Assembly: GCA_001661515.1 (NCBI GenBank)
Contig: LUVW01000004.1
Span: forward strand, 10,062-66,688
Direction of reading: 5' to 3'
Length of the DNA stretch: 56,627 bases
DNA from: Capniomyces stellatus
Taxonomy: Eukaryota > Kickxellomycota > Harpellomycetes > Harpellales > Legeriomycetaceae
Position numbers and translations under genes: made by a program. The notes below the pieces were generated by a model, which made no database searches, had not been told where the DNA came from, and worked only from the letters and a program-made list of their open reading frames with translations. Below, one piece after another: positions 1 to 10,690 of this stretch; within the stretch, counting starts at the first letter, position 1; every line of letters begins with the position of its first letter.

Positions 1-552
1 AAGGCAGTGTAAAAAGTAAAAGTCGATCCTCAAAAAAAAACAATTTTATTATTGGAATGTGTCTTTAGTCTGCATTTTTTATTGCTAAAATCTTGCATCT
101 ATTTATTGCTCTTAGTCTTTTATTTTGATTTGTGTCGATCAAAGCTTTACAAATCACAGCAGCAATGTATTTGCAAGATTATGCCTATTCGCATATCCTA
201 GTGCTATCTAGAAGCAAATGACAAATGAAACACAACAGGGGCACAGGGCAGTAAAATGATAGACAAAGTAAAACAATATCTGCCTTTTTATTTTTTGAGC
301 GCGGATCCATCATTCAGTGGGTTCTAAACCAAGCTTATGGCTATGCAGGCTGTTTGCGTGAACTGATGTTGTCTTACTACTATCATTTTTGAGCTGCAAG
401 TTGGTGCTCAAACAATACACAGTGCAAATCGCTTATTACATTGCACTACATTAGCTTATATTAAAAATGGAACAGTCAATTCACTTGGATAATGTAGCAG
501 ACCAAATCCAAATTAGTAGTGTGGGCAAAGCAAGATTGATGGATAAAGGCTA

Positions 553-560
553 GATATAAA
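553..560 (+). promoter_or_regulatory. TATA-like element in the repeat arm
   Basis: The octamer TATAAATA lies about 310 bases upstream of the start codon of Thr-rich gene A and is present identically in the other arm (around 15720-15727). The match to a TATA box is seen. Its function as the core promoter is inferred, and the distance would imply a long leader. Confidence 0.35.
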
Positions 561-614
561 TATCAGGCTCTGGAATAAAGACTAAAAACACTTTTGACAT
601 AGACACACACGAAT

Positions 615-718
615 ACTCGGATACAAATACGCAGATACAGATACGCAGATAAAAATACAGATACAAATACGTAGATACAAATACATAAAGATACAGATAC
701 AGATACATAAAAATACGT
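615..718. repeat. Imperfect GATACA/AATACA hexamer tract, left copy
   Basis: Consecutive variants of a six-base unit (GATACA, AATACG, GATACG, AATACA) run through this part of the left inverted-repeat arm. The same tract is in the right arm at about 15562-15665 with one substitution. The Tyr/Leu-rich open frames seen across it are by-products of the repeat. Confidence 0.8.
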
Positions 719-868
719 ATATACGCCCATACACGTCTATATAGAATCGTTTCCAACTTTTAAAAACTACACTAGCTATAAACTCTATTTTATCTTTTCG
801 AGTAGTTCTAAAGACTTGGTCCATTTTGCCAAAACTAAGCAAAGTATCGAAGTTCTTATAAAGCAAAA

Positions 869-2779
869 ATGAGAATAGTCAGATTTGGTCTATTCAATGT
901 TGTGTTGGCTGTTGCAAGCCTATCGCAGCTGTGTTTTACAAAAGAGTTAAACGCCGAGGTAAAAGATTTGCGTAACATAAAAGACTCTGTGAATCAGAGA
1001 AGCGATATTAATTACAACAGTGAGCCCAACTTTCAGCAATTGAAGGTACTGCCTAAAAATGAAAATATCACCGAACAGAGCCAAAATGCAGTGGAGGATG
1101 CTCTAGATAAAATCGAAGACGACGAAGCGCTGGTAAAACAAAGGTTGAGCATTGCAAGGCTTAAAAAAAAGTATAGAAGAAGAGTTGCAAAAGCGGAGAA
1201 CCTTCTCGATAAGAGGCTGGAAAACATGAACAAAAAAATTGAAGAAATGAAGGATGTGTTTGATGACAAGAATAAATGCTACAATGTCCACACTATCACG
1301 GTAACGGCAGATAAAACCTCAACTTCGCTTGTTACAGAAACCAAGACAGTGCCCAAAACCACAACCAAAACACGAACTAGATACACAACATCAACGACCA
1401 CTACTCCAGTTACTAGCTCAACAACAACCACTACAAGTTTTACTGAAAAAAGAAAGTGTACTTCAAAGATTCCCAAAACAAAGACTATTACAGCCACCAA
1501 ATATGTTGACTTTACAACAACCAAATATGTTACTAGAACCAGAACCTTGACAACTACCACTAGACTCAGTATACTTGTTACTACAAAGGTTACCACAAAA
1601 ATTACCACAAGAACAAGAACAACTACTAATATTACCAAAACTAGGACGTCAACTTTAACTTCAAAGTACGAAACAACAGTAACCACTAAAATTCCACAAA
1701 CAGTGACAAAAACATCTATCACCACCATTATTACCACCAAAACAAGTGATAGAACAAGAACACGCACAGTGAGTAAACGCACCACAAGTACTACCACAAC
1801 GACAAACTATTTGAACGCGTTCACAACAACCTCTACAACAAAGATCCATAGTATAACTAAACGTCTGACCATCACAACAACAAATACTATCTCAAGCACA
1901 ATTACCAATTTAAAGACAAAGTATACTACATTGACCAAAAAAGTGACTAGTCTTACAACCACCACTGTCAGAACCACAAAGACCTCAAGAGCTACCATTA
2001 CTAATAACATCACAGAAATCCGAACCAAAACTGATAAAAAGACTGTCAGAACGACAACCACATTGTCCAAGACCGTTACTAGAGTCAGAACAGTCAGTGT
2101 GAACAAGACCATAACTACTGTTTTGACTAAAACTCATTTTACAACCAAAACCATCAACACACGTTTGACTATTACAAAAACTAAGACTAGCAGCACCACA
2201 ATCACACGATATACAACAAAGACCGTCAATACCACAACAACTACGAATATAATATCCAATACCGGTGTTACTAATACTGTATTCACAACCAAAACTGTAA
2301 AAACAAGAACAACAAAAACAGTGAAGGTTTCTGTTGGACCAACAGCAGAGACTGTTGTTACAAAAACGGTGTGGAATAGAATAACCAGGACTATAAATAT
2401 CAAAACCACCAATACAATAATAGTACCTACAAGAGTAACAACCACCATCAAGGTTGTATCGACTATTAGCAATATAAAAACAACAAACAAAACCAATGTC
2501 ATAACTGTTACAAGAGATACAACCACAACCACTACTAAAAATTGCAACAAGACGTTTACTGACACCATATTTAAAACTGTCCCAAAGACTGTTACTACAA
2601 CTGTTATTGTTAACAAAGATGTCAACACTACATTGACCTCTCATGTAACAACTACAAAGTATAAAACAAAGACAAGTAATGTTAAGAAGTGCGTCAAGTT
2701 CACTAAAACAGAGTCGCTAACTGTAACTACTCACGAAAGACCGTTTATTAGACCTTGTAATTCTATCACCAAAAAATGA
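869..2779 (+). CDS. Secreted basic Thr-rich protein (paralogue A)
   Basis: Single open frame of 636 residues. ATG at 869 is the first in frame and is followed by a hydrophobic signal peptide (about residues 4-23, ending near CFTKE). Residues about 25-135 are charged and contain a likely coiled coil (about 85-130). A KCY motif (Cys137) then opens a roughly 490-residue domain dominated by Thr alternating with Lys/Arg and beta-branched residues. It ends with a PC motif (Cys630) seven residues before the stop. There is no transmembrane or GPI segment, so a secreted, wall-associated or adhesive role is inferred, not shown. The same layout, signal peptide, coiled coil, KCY, Thr/Lys/Arg domain and terminal PC, occurs in the gene at 12960-15428, which faces it and shares its upstream repeat. 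I cannot name the family. Confidence 0.85.
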   Translation: MRIVRFGLFNVVLAVASLSQLCFTKELNAEVKDLRNIKDSVNQRSDINYNSEPNFQQLKVLPKNENITEQSQNAVEDALDKIEDDEALVKQRLSIARLKKKYRRRVAKAENLLDKRLENMNKKIEEMKDVFDDKNKCYNVHTITVTADKTSTSLVTETKTVPKTTTKTRTRYTTSTTTTPVTSSTTTTTSFTEKRKCTSKIPKTKTITATKYVDFTTTKYVTRTRTLTTTTRLSILVTTKVTTKITTRTRTTTNITKTRTSTLTSKYETTVTTKIPQTVTKTSITTIITTKTSDRTRTRTVSKRTTSTTTTTNYLNAFTTTSTTKIHSITKRLTITTTNTISSTITNLKTKYTTLTKKVTSLTTTTVRTTKTSRATITNNITEIRTKTDKKTVRTTTTLSKTVTRVRTVSVNKTITTVLTKTHFTTKTINTRLTITKTKTSSTTITRYTTKTVNTTTTTNIISNTGVTNTVFTTKTVKTRTTKTVKVSVGPTAETVVTKTVWNRITRTINIKTTNTIIVPTRVTTTIKVVSTISNIKTTNKTNVITVTRDTTTTTTKNCNKTFTDTIFKTVPKTVTTTVIVNKDVNTTLTSHVTTTKYKTKTSNVKKCVKFTKTESLTVTTHERPFIRPCNSITKK

Positions 2780-4427
2780 TCCTTTTATGACTCGCAAGGT
2801 TGTAAATAGGCATAATGGTATGTTTCTAATAAGCCCGAGTAGCAGTATTGTACTCGCAAGTAGCCTGGCATACTCGGTAGTGTTTATATGTCTATGACAA
2901 TGCATCATCGATGCACCAAACACAGTTGCTTTTCCTATCGCATACTTTTATGATTACTTCTATTCATTATATTGTTTAACTTTTTTTTTTAGGTTGGGGT
3001 TTTGGCTTTATTTTTCAGCCTTTACATTCTATACCATTATATTTTATATTAGACTTGGCGGTTAACAAGCCTTTGTAACAGTCAATAAATACAACGTTAA
3101 CTGACATCAAGTAGTTCCTCGCATCAATGTGGGAAGATTCTGACGGTTGAACTTTCATGATTTTTACCATAGTACATTTCAGAATAACCAACTTTGTATT
3201 TTATTTGTATATTTTGAAACCCTTTTTATTTATTCTGCAGAAGATATTTATGGCCAAGTTTAAGCATTTACCAGCGTAAAACGCGAGTGTTTTGAAGTCT
3301 AATGGTTAATCTTTGAAATGCTTGTATTTGATTGCTACTTTTCGACATCACTTGACATACATAGCTCGACCTGAATTAGAAAAAAAGCCTTTAATTTATA
3401 TAATAAAAGAATCATTTGAATTTCAATAAAGTAAAGTAAAAAAAGAATCATCAGGCTCATTAAAAGAAAAATCTAAGGGATAATTTGCATTTCGAATTTT
3501 TGGAATTGGCGCCAGGTGATGCTTAATGTTGGAGTATTGGCATGGGCATTTGTAAATTCGCTAATCATTTTTAAATAGGGATAGGTGGAAATCGGATTAG
3601 CATTGGCGAGTATGACTGTTACCTAAATCCCAGGTCTTGAGCAAATTTTACAAGCTTTTACCAAGGACTGATTGGCCTCATTTCATAATTAATCGCTTTT
3701 TTCACTAAAGAACCACACTTTTTGCTTTATTTATTTTCGGATATTTTTCATTGTGCGTTTTGTCGTCAAGTGTTGTCAAGAATTGTCAACAATTTATATT
3801 CCGCTCAATTGTTGACCAAAGCTCATGACTCTTTTTCGTTGTTTTTGGGTAAAGAGAGGAAATTTACATCATTATCCAATGCTTATAATTCAGTTCAAAA
3901 AAACAATGGATATAACAATAAATAAAACAATAGCTATAACAATAAACAAAACAATAAATATAGAGCTAGGGACTCGTCTTTTAAAATTTTGCCACTTTAT
4001 TCAGTGGGGGTTTTTTGTGTAAAACAACGCCCTCTCTTTCTTCTTCATTTCATTGATTGTAAAATAAAAAAACAGTTTGTGTAGAAGAACCTGGGCTCAA
4101 ATAATTGTTTAACTTGCCCTTGTCATATGGGCAAGCTTAGTGGTGGCCATTAATGACTTGCAATTTATAATTTGCGAATTGATAGCTAACAAATCCTGAA
4201 ACAAACTAAAGAAATAGCAAATAAAAAGTAAAATACTTGGTGGAACAAAATAAATTACTAACGCGCTCATCCATAGCCAACTATTTTATCAATTAACAAT
4301 AGCCAAGCATCACTATTGTTAACACTTGACGTAGCTAATAATGTAGTTTTATATACTTAGCGGGCAATTAAAGTAAAAGAACAAAGACAACTTCTTTAAC
4401 ATTTTAGATCAGACTTATGAACCAATA
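2780..4427. other. Intergenic, AT-rich
   Basis: 3' flank of Thr-rich gene A followed by AT-rich sequence with short T and A runs. Small open frames near 3722-4022 have no coding look. No RNA gene or repeat was recognised. Confidence 0.6.
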
Positions 4428-4906
4428 TCAAGATTGGTCAATGATAAATTTTGATAGCTTTGCAGCCAATACGGCGAACAAATTATAACCATAAAATAGG
4501 GCATACAGTTCAATAATAAAAAAGCAAAAATAGAGCAAAGTAGTTGTAACGAAAAAGTGAGATTTACAAAAGGCGCACAGCGAACTATAGCTTAACAAAG
4601 TGAATGAATAAAGTGCAACAAAGTAAAATATAACAAAGGCAATGCTCGGTACAAGCAAATTACCCGCAATGTAAACTCGCATAAGAATTATAATGGCAGA
4701 GCCAAAAATAAAAACAGAGCCGTATTTATTATGACGGTGCAAGTCGCAACTGACCCAGCGTAAAAACAATCGAGCTTTATTGTAACGCTTATTGCTACAC
4801 AAACATCCTTACTGATACGTTATGTATACACCTATATTGAGCACCACTTACCAGCCCGTTTTTTTTCTTCTCTTTCTGGATGTTGGATAAAGGAAAACAA
4901 CAGCAT
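4428..4906 (-). CDS. Possible small multi-spanning membrane protein
   Basis: A 127-codon open frame at 4428-4807 encodes three or four hydrophobic segments. It has no ATG at its start but can be joined in phase to an upstream exon 4852-4906 that begins with ATG and ends at a perfect GTAAGT donor. The implied intron (4808-4851) is only 44 bases and its acceptor is poor. The product would be about 145 residues: a short charged N-terminus (HPEREEKKR), a Cys/Lys/Arg-rich stretch, then membrane spans of about 20-25 residues. I recognise no family. An open frame of this length is uncommon in such AT-rich DNA, which is the main argument for a gene. The alternative is chance. Confidence 0.33.
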
Positions 4907-5778
4907 GTAGAAATGTTGAGGGCTAGGGTTTGATGTTGAGTGGATCTAGTTCTTAGTTGGCTGGTTTTAGTGTTTCTTTTTGTAAACCATTCAAATTTGA
5001 AGTTATCTTGGTCGCTGCCGAAAAAAAGTTTTTTAGCAGAGTTTTACTGGCTGCAAATTATAAAATACTAAATAAATAAATTGAGCTGGAATATTAAACA
5101 GCAATAGTTGATCTGTTCAAAAAATTGAAGACAAAGTGTGTTACCAATGTGCTTTGCTACTCTATTATTTTGCGCTAATTACGTTAAATTGGTCCATAAT
5201 ATGTAGATTTGATGCCAAAACAGAAAAAACCATTGACGAATATTTATAAACCTGAGCTACAGCCAATTGCTGAACGGAAAACAAATATAGAAAAAGCTGA
5301 CTTGAATGTTTTAAATCAAGTATAAATATTAAAGTCATTGATTGTTTTTATAATCACCAGCTGATTAGGTAAAAATAATGGTAATTCAAACAGGCTTTAA
5401 TTTATGTCCTATTGATTGTATTTACCTCTAAACTAAAAAGAAAAAAAAATTAACAAAACTAAAAAAAAGCCAAAAGAAAAAGGAAAAAAGAGCTTATCTA
5501 CAGGACCAAGTTGAGTATATGAAGAATAAGTCAACAGATGGCTATTAAAATCATAGTTTCAGTATTTTTCTTTTCCAAAGAGTTTAATTTTTTTTTTACA
5601 CCTCTTGTTTTTTTTTTGTTATAATTACTCGAGTTCAAGTTAAACATCTCGGCTAAAGTTTCAAGAACTTCTACTTTATATAAATAGTTGTTTTGAACTA
5701 AATAAAGCACCCTGATTTCTAAAGTACTTTACATATATTTTACCCACGTCTATATACCGCCTTAACAGCATCAATATA
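4907..5778. other. Intergenic, AT-rich
   Basis: A/T-run-rich spacer forming the upstream region of the mucin-like gene. A TATATA-like stretch lies near 5731-5755. Nothing else was recognised. Confidence 0.6.
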
Positions 5779-6852
5779 ATGAAGGTATATATCCATAGGC
5801 TTGTTTTCTTGCTTTTGCTCCTTACCTTCAGTGTTCACTCACAAGAGTCGAAAGACGGATCAACAACTTCAACAACTAGTACTTCAACCACCAGCACCTC
5901 AACTAGCTCTTCAACTAGCACCTCAACTAGCTCTTCAAGCACCAGTACTTCGACATCAACTACACCAGAAGTACCACCACCACCACCATCACCAAGCACC
6001 AGTACTTCGACATCAACCACACCAGAAATACCATCACCACCACCATCCCCACCACCGTCACCACCGTCACCAAATGCCACCACTACCACCACTACCACGA
6101 CACCAGAAGTATCACCACCAACCACTCCAGTAAGAACAACAACAGAGACACAAGGAAATAACAATGGTGATACAAAAACAACTGCGAAAACAGATACAGA
6201 CAAAACCAATCAATCAACCTCGTCCAGCACTAACTCTGGGCTAAGCACGACAAACAAAGTTTTGATTATTGTGTTTTCAGTTATTGCATTCATCTTAATA
6301 CTTATTGCTATTTGGTTTATTTACAAACGAAGGCAAGCAAAGAAGGTAAGTCGATATTTGGTATTTTTCCAAAAAAAAAAAAAAAACATCTGGTAGTGCT
6401 CAAGATGTATTTACATGATTATTATCGTAGGACAAGATGTATAATTTTACCTCCAAAATTATACTCCCTGTCTAATTTATTGCGAATATACAAACCAACA
6501 TTTATGCATAAATCTATAATCCGACGTAGCGCATGGAAAAGCCTTTTGATTACTCTGACTATCCTGAGTTTAATGCCAACGACCACCACAACGCTAATGG
6601 CAACCCTATGAGAGCTGTAACTAAAGTTTCGATATTTATGATTATAATGCAACTTTTGTATTAATGTTAATGTTGGTACTAGCTTTTTATTGTTTTTATA
6701 TTTGTATAACCTCTACCTATTAAAAATACTAATCTGAATATTTAATAATTGTTAAATAGATGAGCAATATCTATGAAACCGATAATCAAAGACCTACCGC
6801 ATATAGACAAGACCCTAATGCTGTATTCCTGAGAGAATTGGACGAGGCCTAG
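5779..6852 (+). CDS. Mucin-like single-pass membrane protein (wall sensor type)
   Basis: Three exons, all joined in phase 0: 5779-6345, 6530-6616 and 6760-6852. Donors are GTAAGT and GTAACT, and the second intron has an ACTAAT branch-like element. The product is about 248 residues: a signal peptide (1-21), a Ser/Thr-rich ectodomain with STST runs, three polyproline patches around 60-105 and a Thr tract, one transmembrane helix (about 160-182) with a YKRR stop-transfer anchor, and a hydrophilic cytosolic tail of roughly 60 residues rich in Asp, Asn and Tyr that ends LDEA. This is the plan of fungal wall-stress sensors and mucins of the Mid2/Wsc type, but I see no Cys-rich WSC domain. Function as a sensor is inferred from architecture only. 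The unspliced frame would run through the first intron. Confidence 0.78.
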
Positions 6853-8147
6853 CTTTTTTTTCCTTCTTTTTAAACCCCTAGCTGGTTTACAAAGTACATA
6901 CTTTTTACTGTTATTATTATCTGTCTCTTAAAGTCCTATTATAGAATACTGTTTATGAAAGTTTCACGGTGTATGTTGGACTTGGTTGATAAGCATTATT
7001 CTTATAGCCTCTTTCTTTTTAAATTTGTCTATTTATATACTTTATGTTTTGCTTTCTGGTTTTAAAACTTTAAACTAAGCGATAGTTTAAATTTTCTCAA
7101 CTTTATTAGCTTAACAATAACGATTTACATTTATGCTGCGTAGATGATTTGTTCATCACTGACTAGTATATCTTACTTAAAACAACGTTTATTATACACT
7201 TTGATATCAATAGAGTATTCGCTATTCGGCATATGTTATTAAAGTATTATATACCTAACCACAATAACAAGAGAGCGTGTTAATGTTTGCTTGACCAGAA
7301 GGAATGAGGGGAGGGGGGGACGCGCGCAAACCAATACACCTACGTGGTTTGTTGTGTTAACTGTTAGTTATCACAACAGCTACATTCTATTTGCTTAAAA
7401 TTCATAAATCAAGAAAATTAAATATATGCCCACCTCTCTCCCCCTAATCACATTACATTGATACTTCGAAATTATATGCATACTAAAGAGGTACTAGTAA
7501 AAGGCATTTTAGGTCGATCGCAAACAAAATCATGTAAAAAGGTACACTAGTATTTGTATATGTATCTGTTGAAACGTGAGACACATCTTTTTTTTTTATT
7601 AATAATTGGATAGCTCTATCGTGAGAGAGTGGATTCACAGACATACAAAACAAAAGCCCTTTAAAGGTTAACCCAATACACAGTCACGCTACATTGATTG
7701 GTCTAGTCATGCATTTAATCAAGCTATACCAACAACCAAGTTCAGGAGCAACATTAGATAAACCATTTACACATCTAGTGAACTAGTTGTTCAACATTTA
7801 AAATCTAAAGTACACCACGCACGATTATTTGTATTAACTATGGTTTCAAGAAAAAAAAAAGCCTTTGTAAGTAACAAATAGTAAAGTACGGCGACTATGA
7901 CGTTAAGTCGCATGCTTAACCAGTTACCTATAACGCACATCAAACAAAGTCAAGAGAGTAACAACAGTGCGTTCGCAACCACCAGTTCAAACTCCGTTGA
8001 GCCAGTCCCAAAGATCAACAAGTATATATCAAGTTGAAGGGTCTCTTAGTTGATTCATGTAACATAATTACAAAAGGTAGAATTAATATATTTTATTAAT
8101 TGATTAAAAGCATATTTATTTAGTGACTCAAAAAAAAAACACTAAAT
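6853..8147. other. Intergenic
   Basis: 3' flank between the mucin-like gene and RPS7, which converge. It holds a G-rich patch followed by CGCGCGC (around 7305-7326) and scattered A/T runs. A tRNA-like string near 7890-7930 was examined and rejected. Confidence 0.6.
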
Positions 8148-8907
8148 TTACAAAGATTGTTCTTGATCGAATTCAAATACGACATCTTTTCCGGTAAGTT
8201 GTTTGTAAACTGCTGAGAATGTGTCGAGTTTGTATCCAACGTTAGTGGCATCTTTGCTACCCAAGAAGCACTTGGTAACTCTGGATCCATCAACCTTAAC
8301 GCGTGTACGCTTACCAACGATTTCACTTGGGTATACAATATCTTCCAAAATGTTTTCGTAGACAGCAGTCAAAGTGCGGGAACGTGGGCGAGCTTGCTTT
8401 TGACGTGAGTGACGAGTTGGGCGTGGAAGAATTTTGCGTTCAGCAACAAAAACTACGTTGCTATCTGAGAATTTCTTTTCCAATTCTCTGGTAACACGCT
8501 GTTGGATGCGACGGGTTTGTTTAAGAAGTGGTACTGGAACAAAGATGGCAATTGCTTTTTTACCTTGTCCAACTTCAACCTAGAGAAAAAATAAGAAAAG
8601 ATACACATCAAGCCCAGCAGTTAGTAAAATCGCCAGTGTGGTCGTTACAGCAGGACCGTGCTCTAAAAGTACCAGCTTGATCGTTCGCTTTTCCCTGGAA
8701 GAAAAACAAAAGACATTAATGAAAAGATCAAAATGAATCAAGATAAATAATTTATACACGTACCTCTTTGGCGGCTGTGATTTGGATTGGACGGAGATCC
8801 TTCTTAAGATCTGGAACGTTTTTTTCAAGGTCAGTCAATGACTGGGCTACCAAGAGCTCGGTTGGAGTTGGTGCAGCGCCGTTAGTTTTAGATAGATGAG
8901 CAACCAT
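8148..8907 (-). CDS. RPS7: 40S ribosomal protein S7 (eS7)
   Basis: Two exons: 8764-8907 and 8148-8579, joined in phase 0 (GTACGT donor, CTAG acceptor), giving 191 residues against about 190-194 for the family. Start is the ATG at 8907; the frame is open further upstream without another ATG. Recognisable eS7 blocks include [46 protein letters not shown] and the C-terminal [13 protein letters not shown]. The protein belongs to the head/body of the small cytosolic ribosomal subunit and to the SSU processome. The intron sits directly after the TAAKE block. The sense-strand 5' flank is purine-rich. Confidence 0.97.
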
Positions 8908-9480
8908 TTTTCTATTTGTTTCCAAGTAAATAAAAGTCAAGCTCTCGTCAATTAAAGTTGTTCGTACACCTTTAGCCAGAATTAAATTCTTCAGATTCGA
9001 ATTTTAAAATAAATGCAATATCAAACTTTTTATTTCTTTCAAATTGGTGGCCAAGCATTATATTAGTTTGTTTGTAGATTCTAACACCGTGTTTTAAAAT
9101 AAACCGTCGAATCCGTACCCTGATGGATTTAAATCCAAAAGTATGCTTTCTTCTTAGGTTCACGTTAAGTTCTTGATAGTGCTTGATAACACAAGTACAT
9201 ATTACTATAAAGATCTAGCTAGTATTCGTATTGATTAATGTATAATTATTTACCTATTAGATCCTCGAATCGTTAAATTTTGTCAAGAGGGTGTTTCTGA
9301 ATTCTTTAGTTATCTTTGGTAATATTCTCTTGACAATTTTATATATTTTCCGATTTTTTTTTATTTTTTTTGCAATTTGTTATTATTTTACTTATTTACG
9401 GGTTTTTTTTTCTAATTGATTTTTTTCAATTATTTTTAGTTATGAATTATTGAGAAGCAGTGATTTCAGAGTTAAATCAA
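8908..9480. other. Divergent intergenic region
   Basis: Upstream region shared by RPS7 (minus) and the candidate gene at 9481 (plus). T-rich on the plus strand around 9330-9440, meaning purine-rich on the RPS7 sense strand. No specific factor site is claimed. Confidence 0.55.
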
Positions 9481-10227
9481 ATGTTGTCTCTAATTCGTAG
9501 GAATTTCTCGAATTTCGTTTCTAGCAATCCTTCTCCCCTGCTAAGAAGATTTGAATCTACTCATCATAATTGGCAACAAATTATCGGTAATGACCAGGCG
9601 TTATGATTTGTGTTTAATTGTACTTTTGACTTGATGTATCTGTTTTTTGATTGGATATTACCAATTGCCGATTCTTTATTGTTTTTTTTTACTGAAATTT
9701 GAGGCTTCATAGTAATTTTATATGAATACTTGTTTTTGTTACTATATTTAATTTTAGTGAGCAAAACGTATTGTAGGCCTATGGACCACAATAATACATT
9801 AAATGTTTAAAAATATGACAGTGTCATACAAGATGATACTGAAAGCTAATTCCAGCCAAGCTAGAAGATGCGCCGATGACTATAGTCCAGTGATACTGTA
9901 TTATACCTTGATATGTAGACACGAGTTATTAAAGTATCAATATCAATACATCCCCCGCACTGCATAATACAGCAGTAATACGTATCTTGGCTAGTCAAAA
10001 TCGCAACTCTCTCCTCACTTCTTCTTCCACTTCCTCGTCCACACCCAATCACACCTTCCTCGTCACTTTTTTCTTTTCTTTTTCACAAAGCAGCCAAGCA
10101 TAAAACACACTTGTACAAACAACACTTTGGTAAACTGACCAAGCTGGGAGCTGGATTGGCTGGTGTTGTGTATTGGTGTAATTACTCAAAGCAATATCAA
10201 CATGTTAAATTGGCAAGTGCTATCTAA
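9481..10227 (+). CDS. Candidate small mitochondrial protein
   Basis: Exon 1, 9481-9586, encodes an Arg/Ser/Phe-rich N-terminus (begins MLSLIRRNFSNF) with a basic, amphipathic look typical of a mitochondrial presequence. It ends at a GTAATG donor in phase 1. A pyrimidine-tract acceptor ending at 10090 joins in phase to exon 2, 10091-10227, which encodes a basic stretch and one short hydrophobic helix (LGAGLAGVVYW) before a stop. The total is 80 residues. The intron of about 504 bases is among the longest proposed here. Size and layout suggest a small inner-membrane subunit of a respiratory complex, but I cannot match it to a named one. Presequence and reading phase are seen; the role is inferred. 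Confidence 0.5.
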
Positions 10228-10690
10228 TACCGGTGGTTGATATTTTAAAATGGCAGCAGTATTAATATTTCGAGCAAAGCGTAATTGGAAGTATTAAACA
10301 ACCAAGGCCAAATTGGCAAAGTTAGGCATCACAGCTAAATCGTAATTCTCCAATAAAAAAATTTTGGTACTAAAAACTGTTGAATTGGGTGCTTTTATTA
10401 TTATTATTACTGAAAGATTCATGCTTTGTTTTGTTTTTTCAGAGCATTTTAAAGTATCTTGACGTTTTGGTATTAACTTAAAGCCAGTCACTTGTTTTTT
10501 CTCTTTAAAAAAATACCAACATAAAAACGAAAAAGCAAATACTCACTTCAATAGAAACAATAGCCAAATAAATCAAAACGTGCTAGTTCCGCGGCTGCTT
10601 TTATTCATTTGACACTAACCGCAACTTTTTTTTTTCTTTCACACCAACATAGAAATAAACAAAACATAATTATACAAACAAAATCTGAGA
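10228..10690. other. Intergenic
   Basis: Spacer ahead of MED7. AT-rich, with a pyrimidine/T run just before the leader (10624-10640) and an A-rich leader immediately upstream of the MED7 start. Nothing else seen. Confidence 0.55.

Larger units (their letters stand above)
1..847. repeat. Inverted repeat, left arm (promoter/5' flank of Thr-rich gene A)
   Basis: This arm is the reverse complement of 15433-16279, with position p pairing with 16280-p. Reading both arms base by base I find only three substitutions (positions 477, 690 and 761) and no gaps. Identity stops after 847, 21 bases before the start codon at 869. The arm carries a TATAAATA element near 553-560 and an imperfect hexamer tract. 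It begins at the first base of the window, so it may extend further left. Confidence 0.97.

Noticed and set aside
550..866. Tyr/Leu/Ile-rich frames in the inverted-repeat arms (also 15438-15730)
   Set aside because: They are translations of the GATACA-type hexamer tract and lie in promoter sequence. There is no domain or signal of their own.
1279..2644. Long antisense Val/Leu-rich frames opposite Thr-rich gene A (and likewise opposite gene B, 12994-14460)
   Set aside because: Reverse complements of ACN Thr codons read as Val/Gly/Cys/Ser codons without stops. The low-complexity products are compositional shadows.
7880..8020. tRNA-like string (TGGTTAAGCATGCGACTTAACGTC on the minus strand)
   Set aside because: The anticodon stem does not pair, no acceptor stem is found, and there is no proper T-arm GGTTCRANNCC at the right distance.
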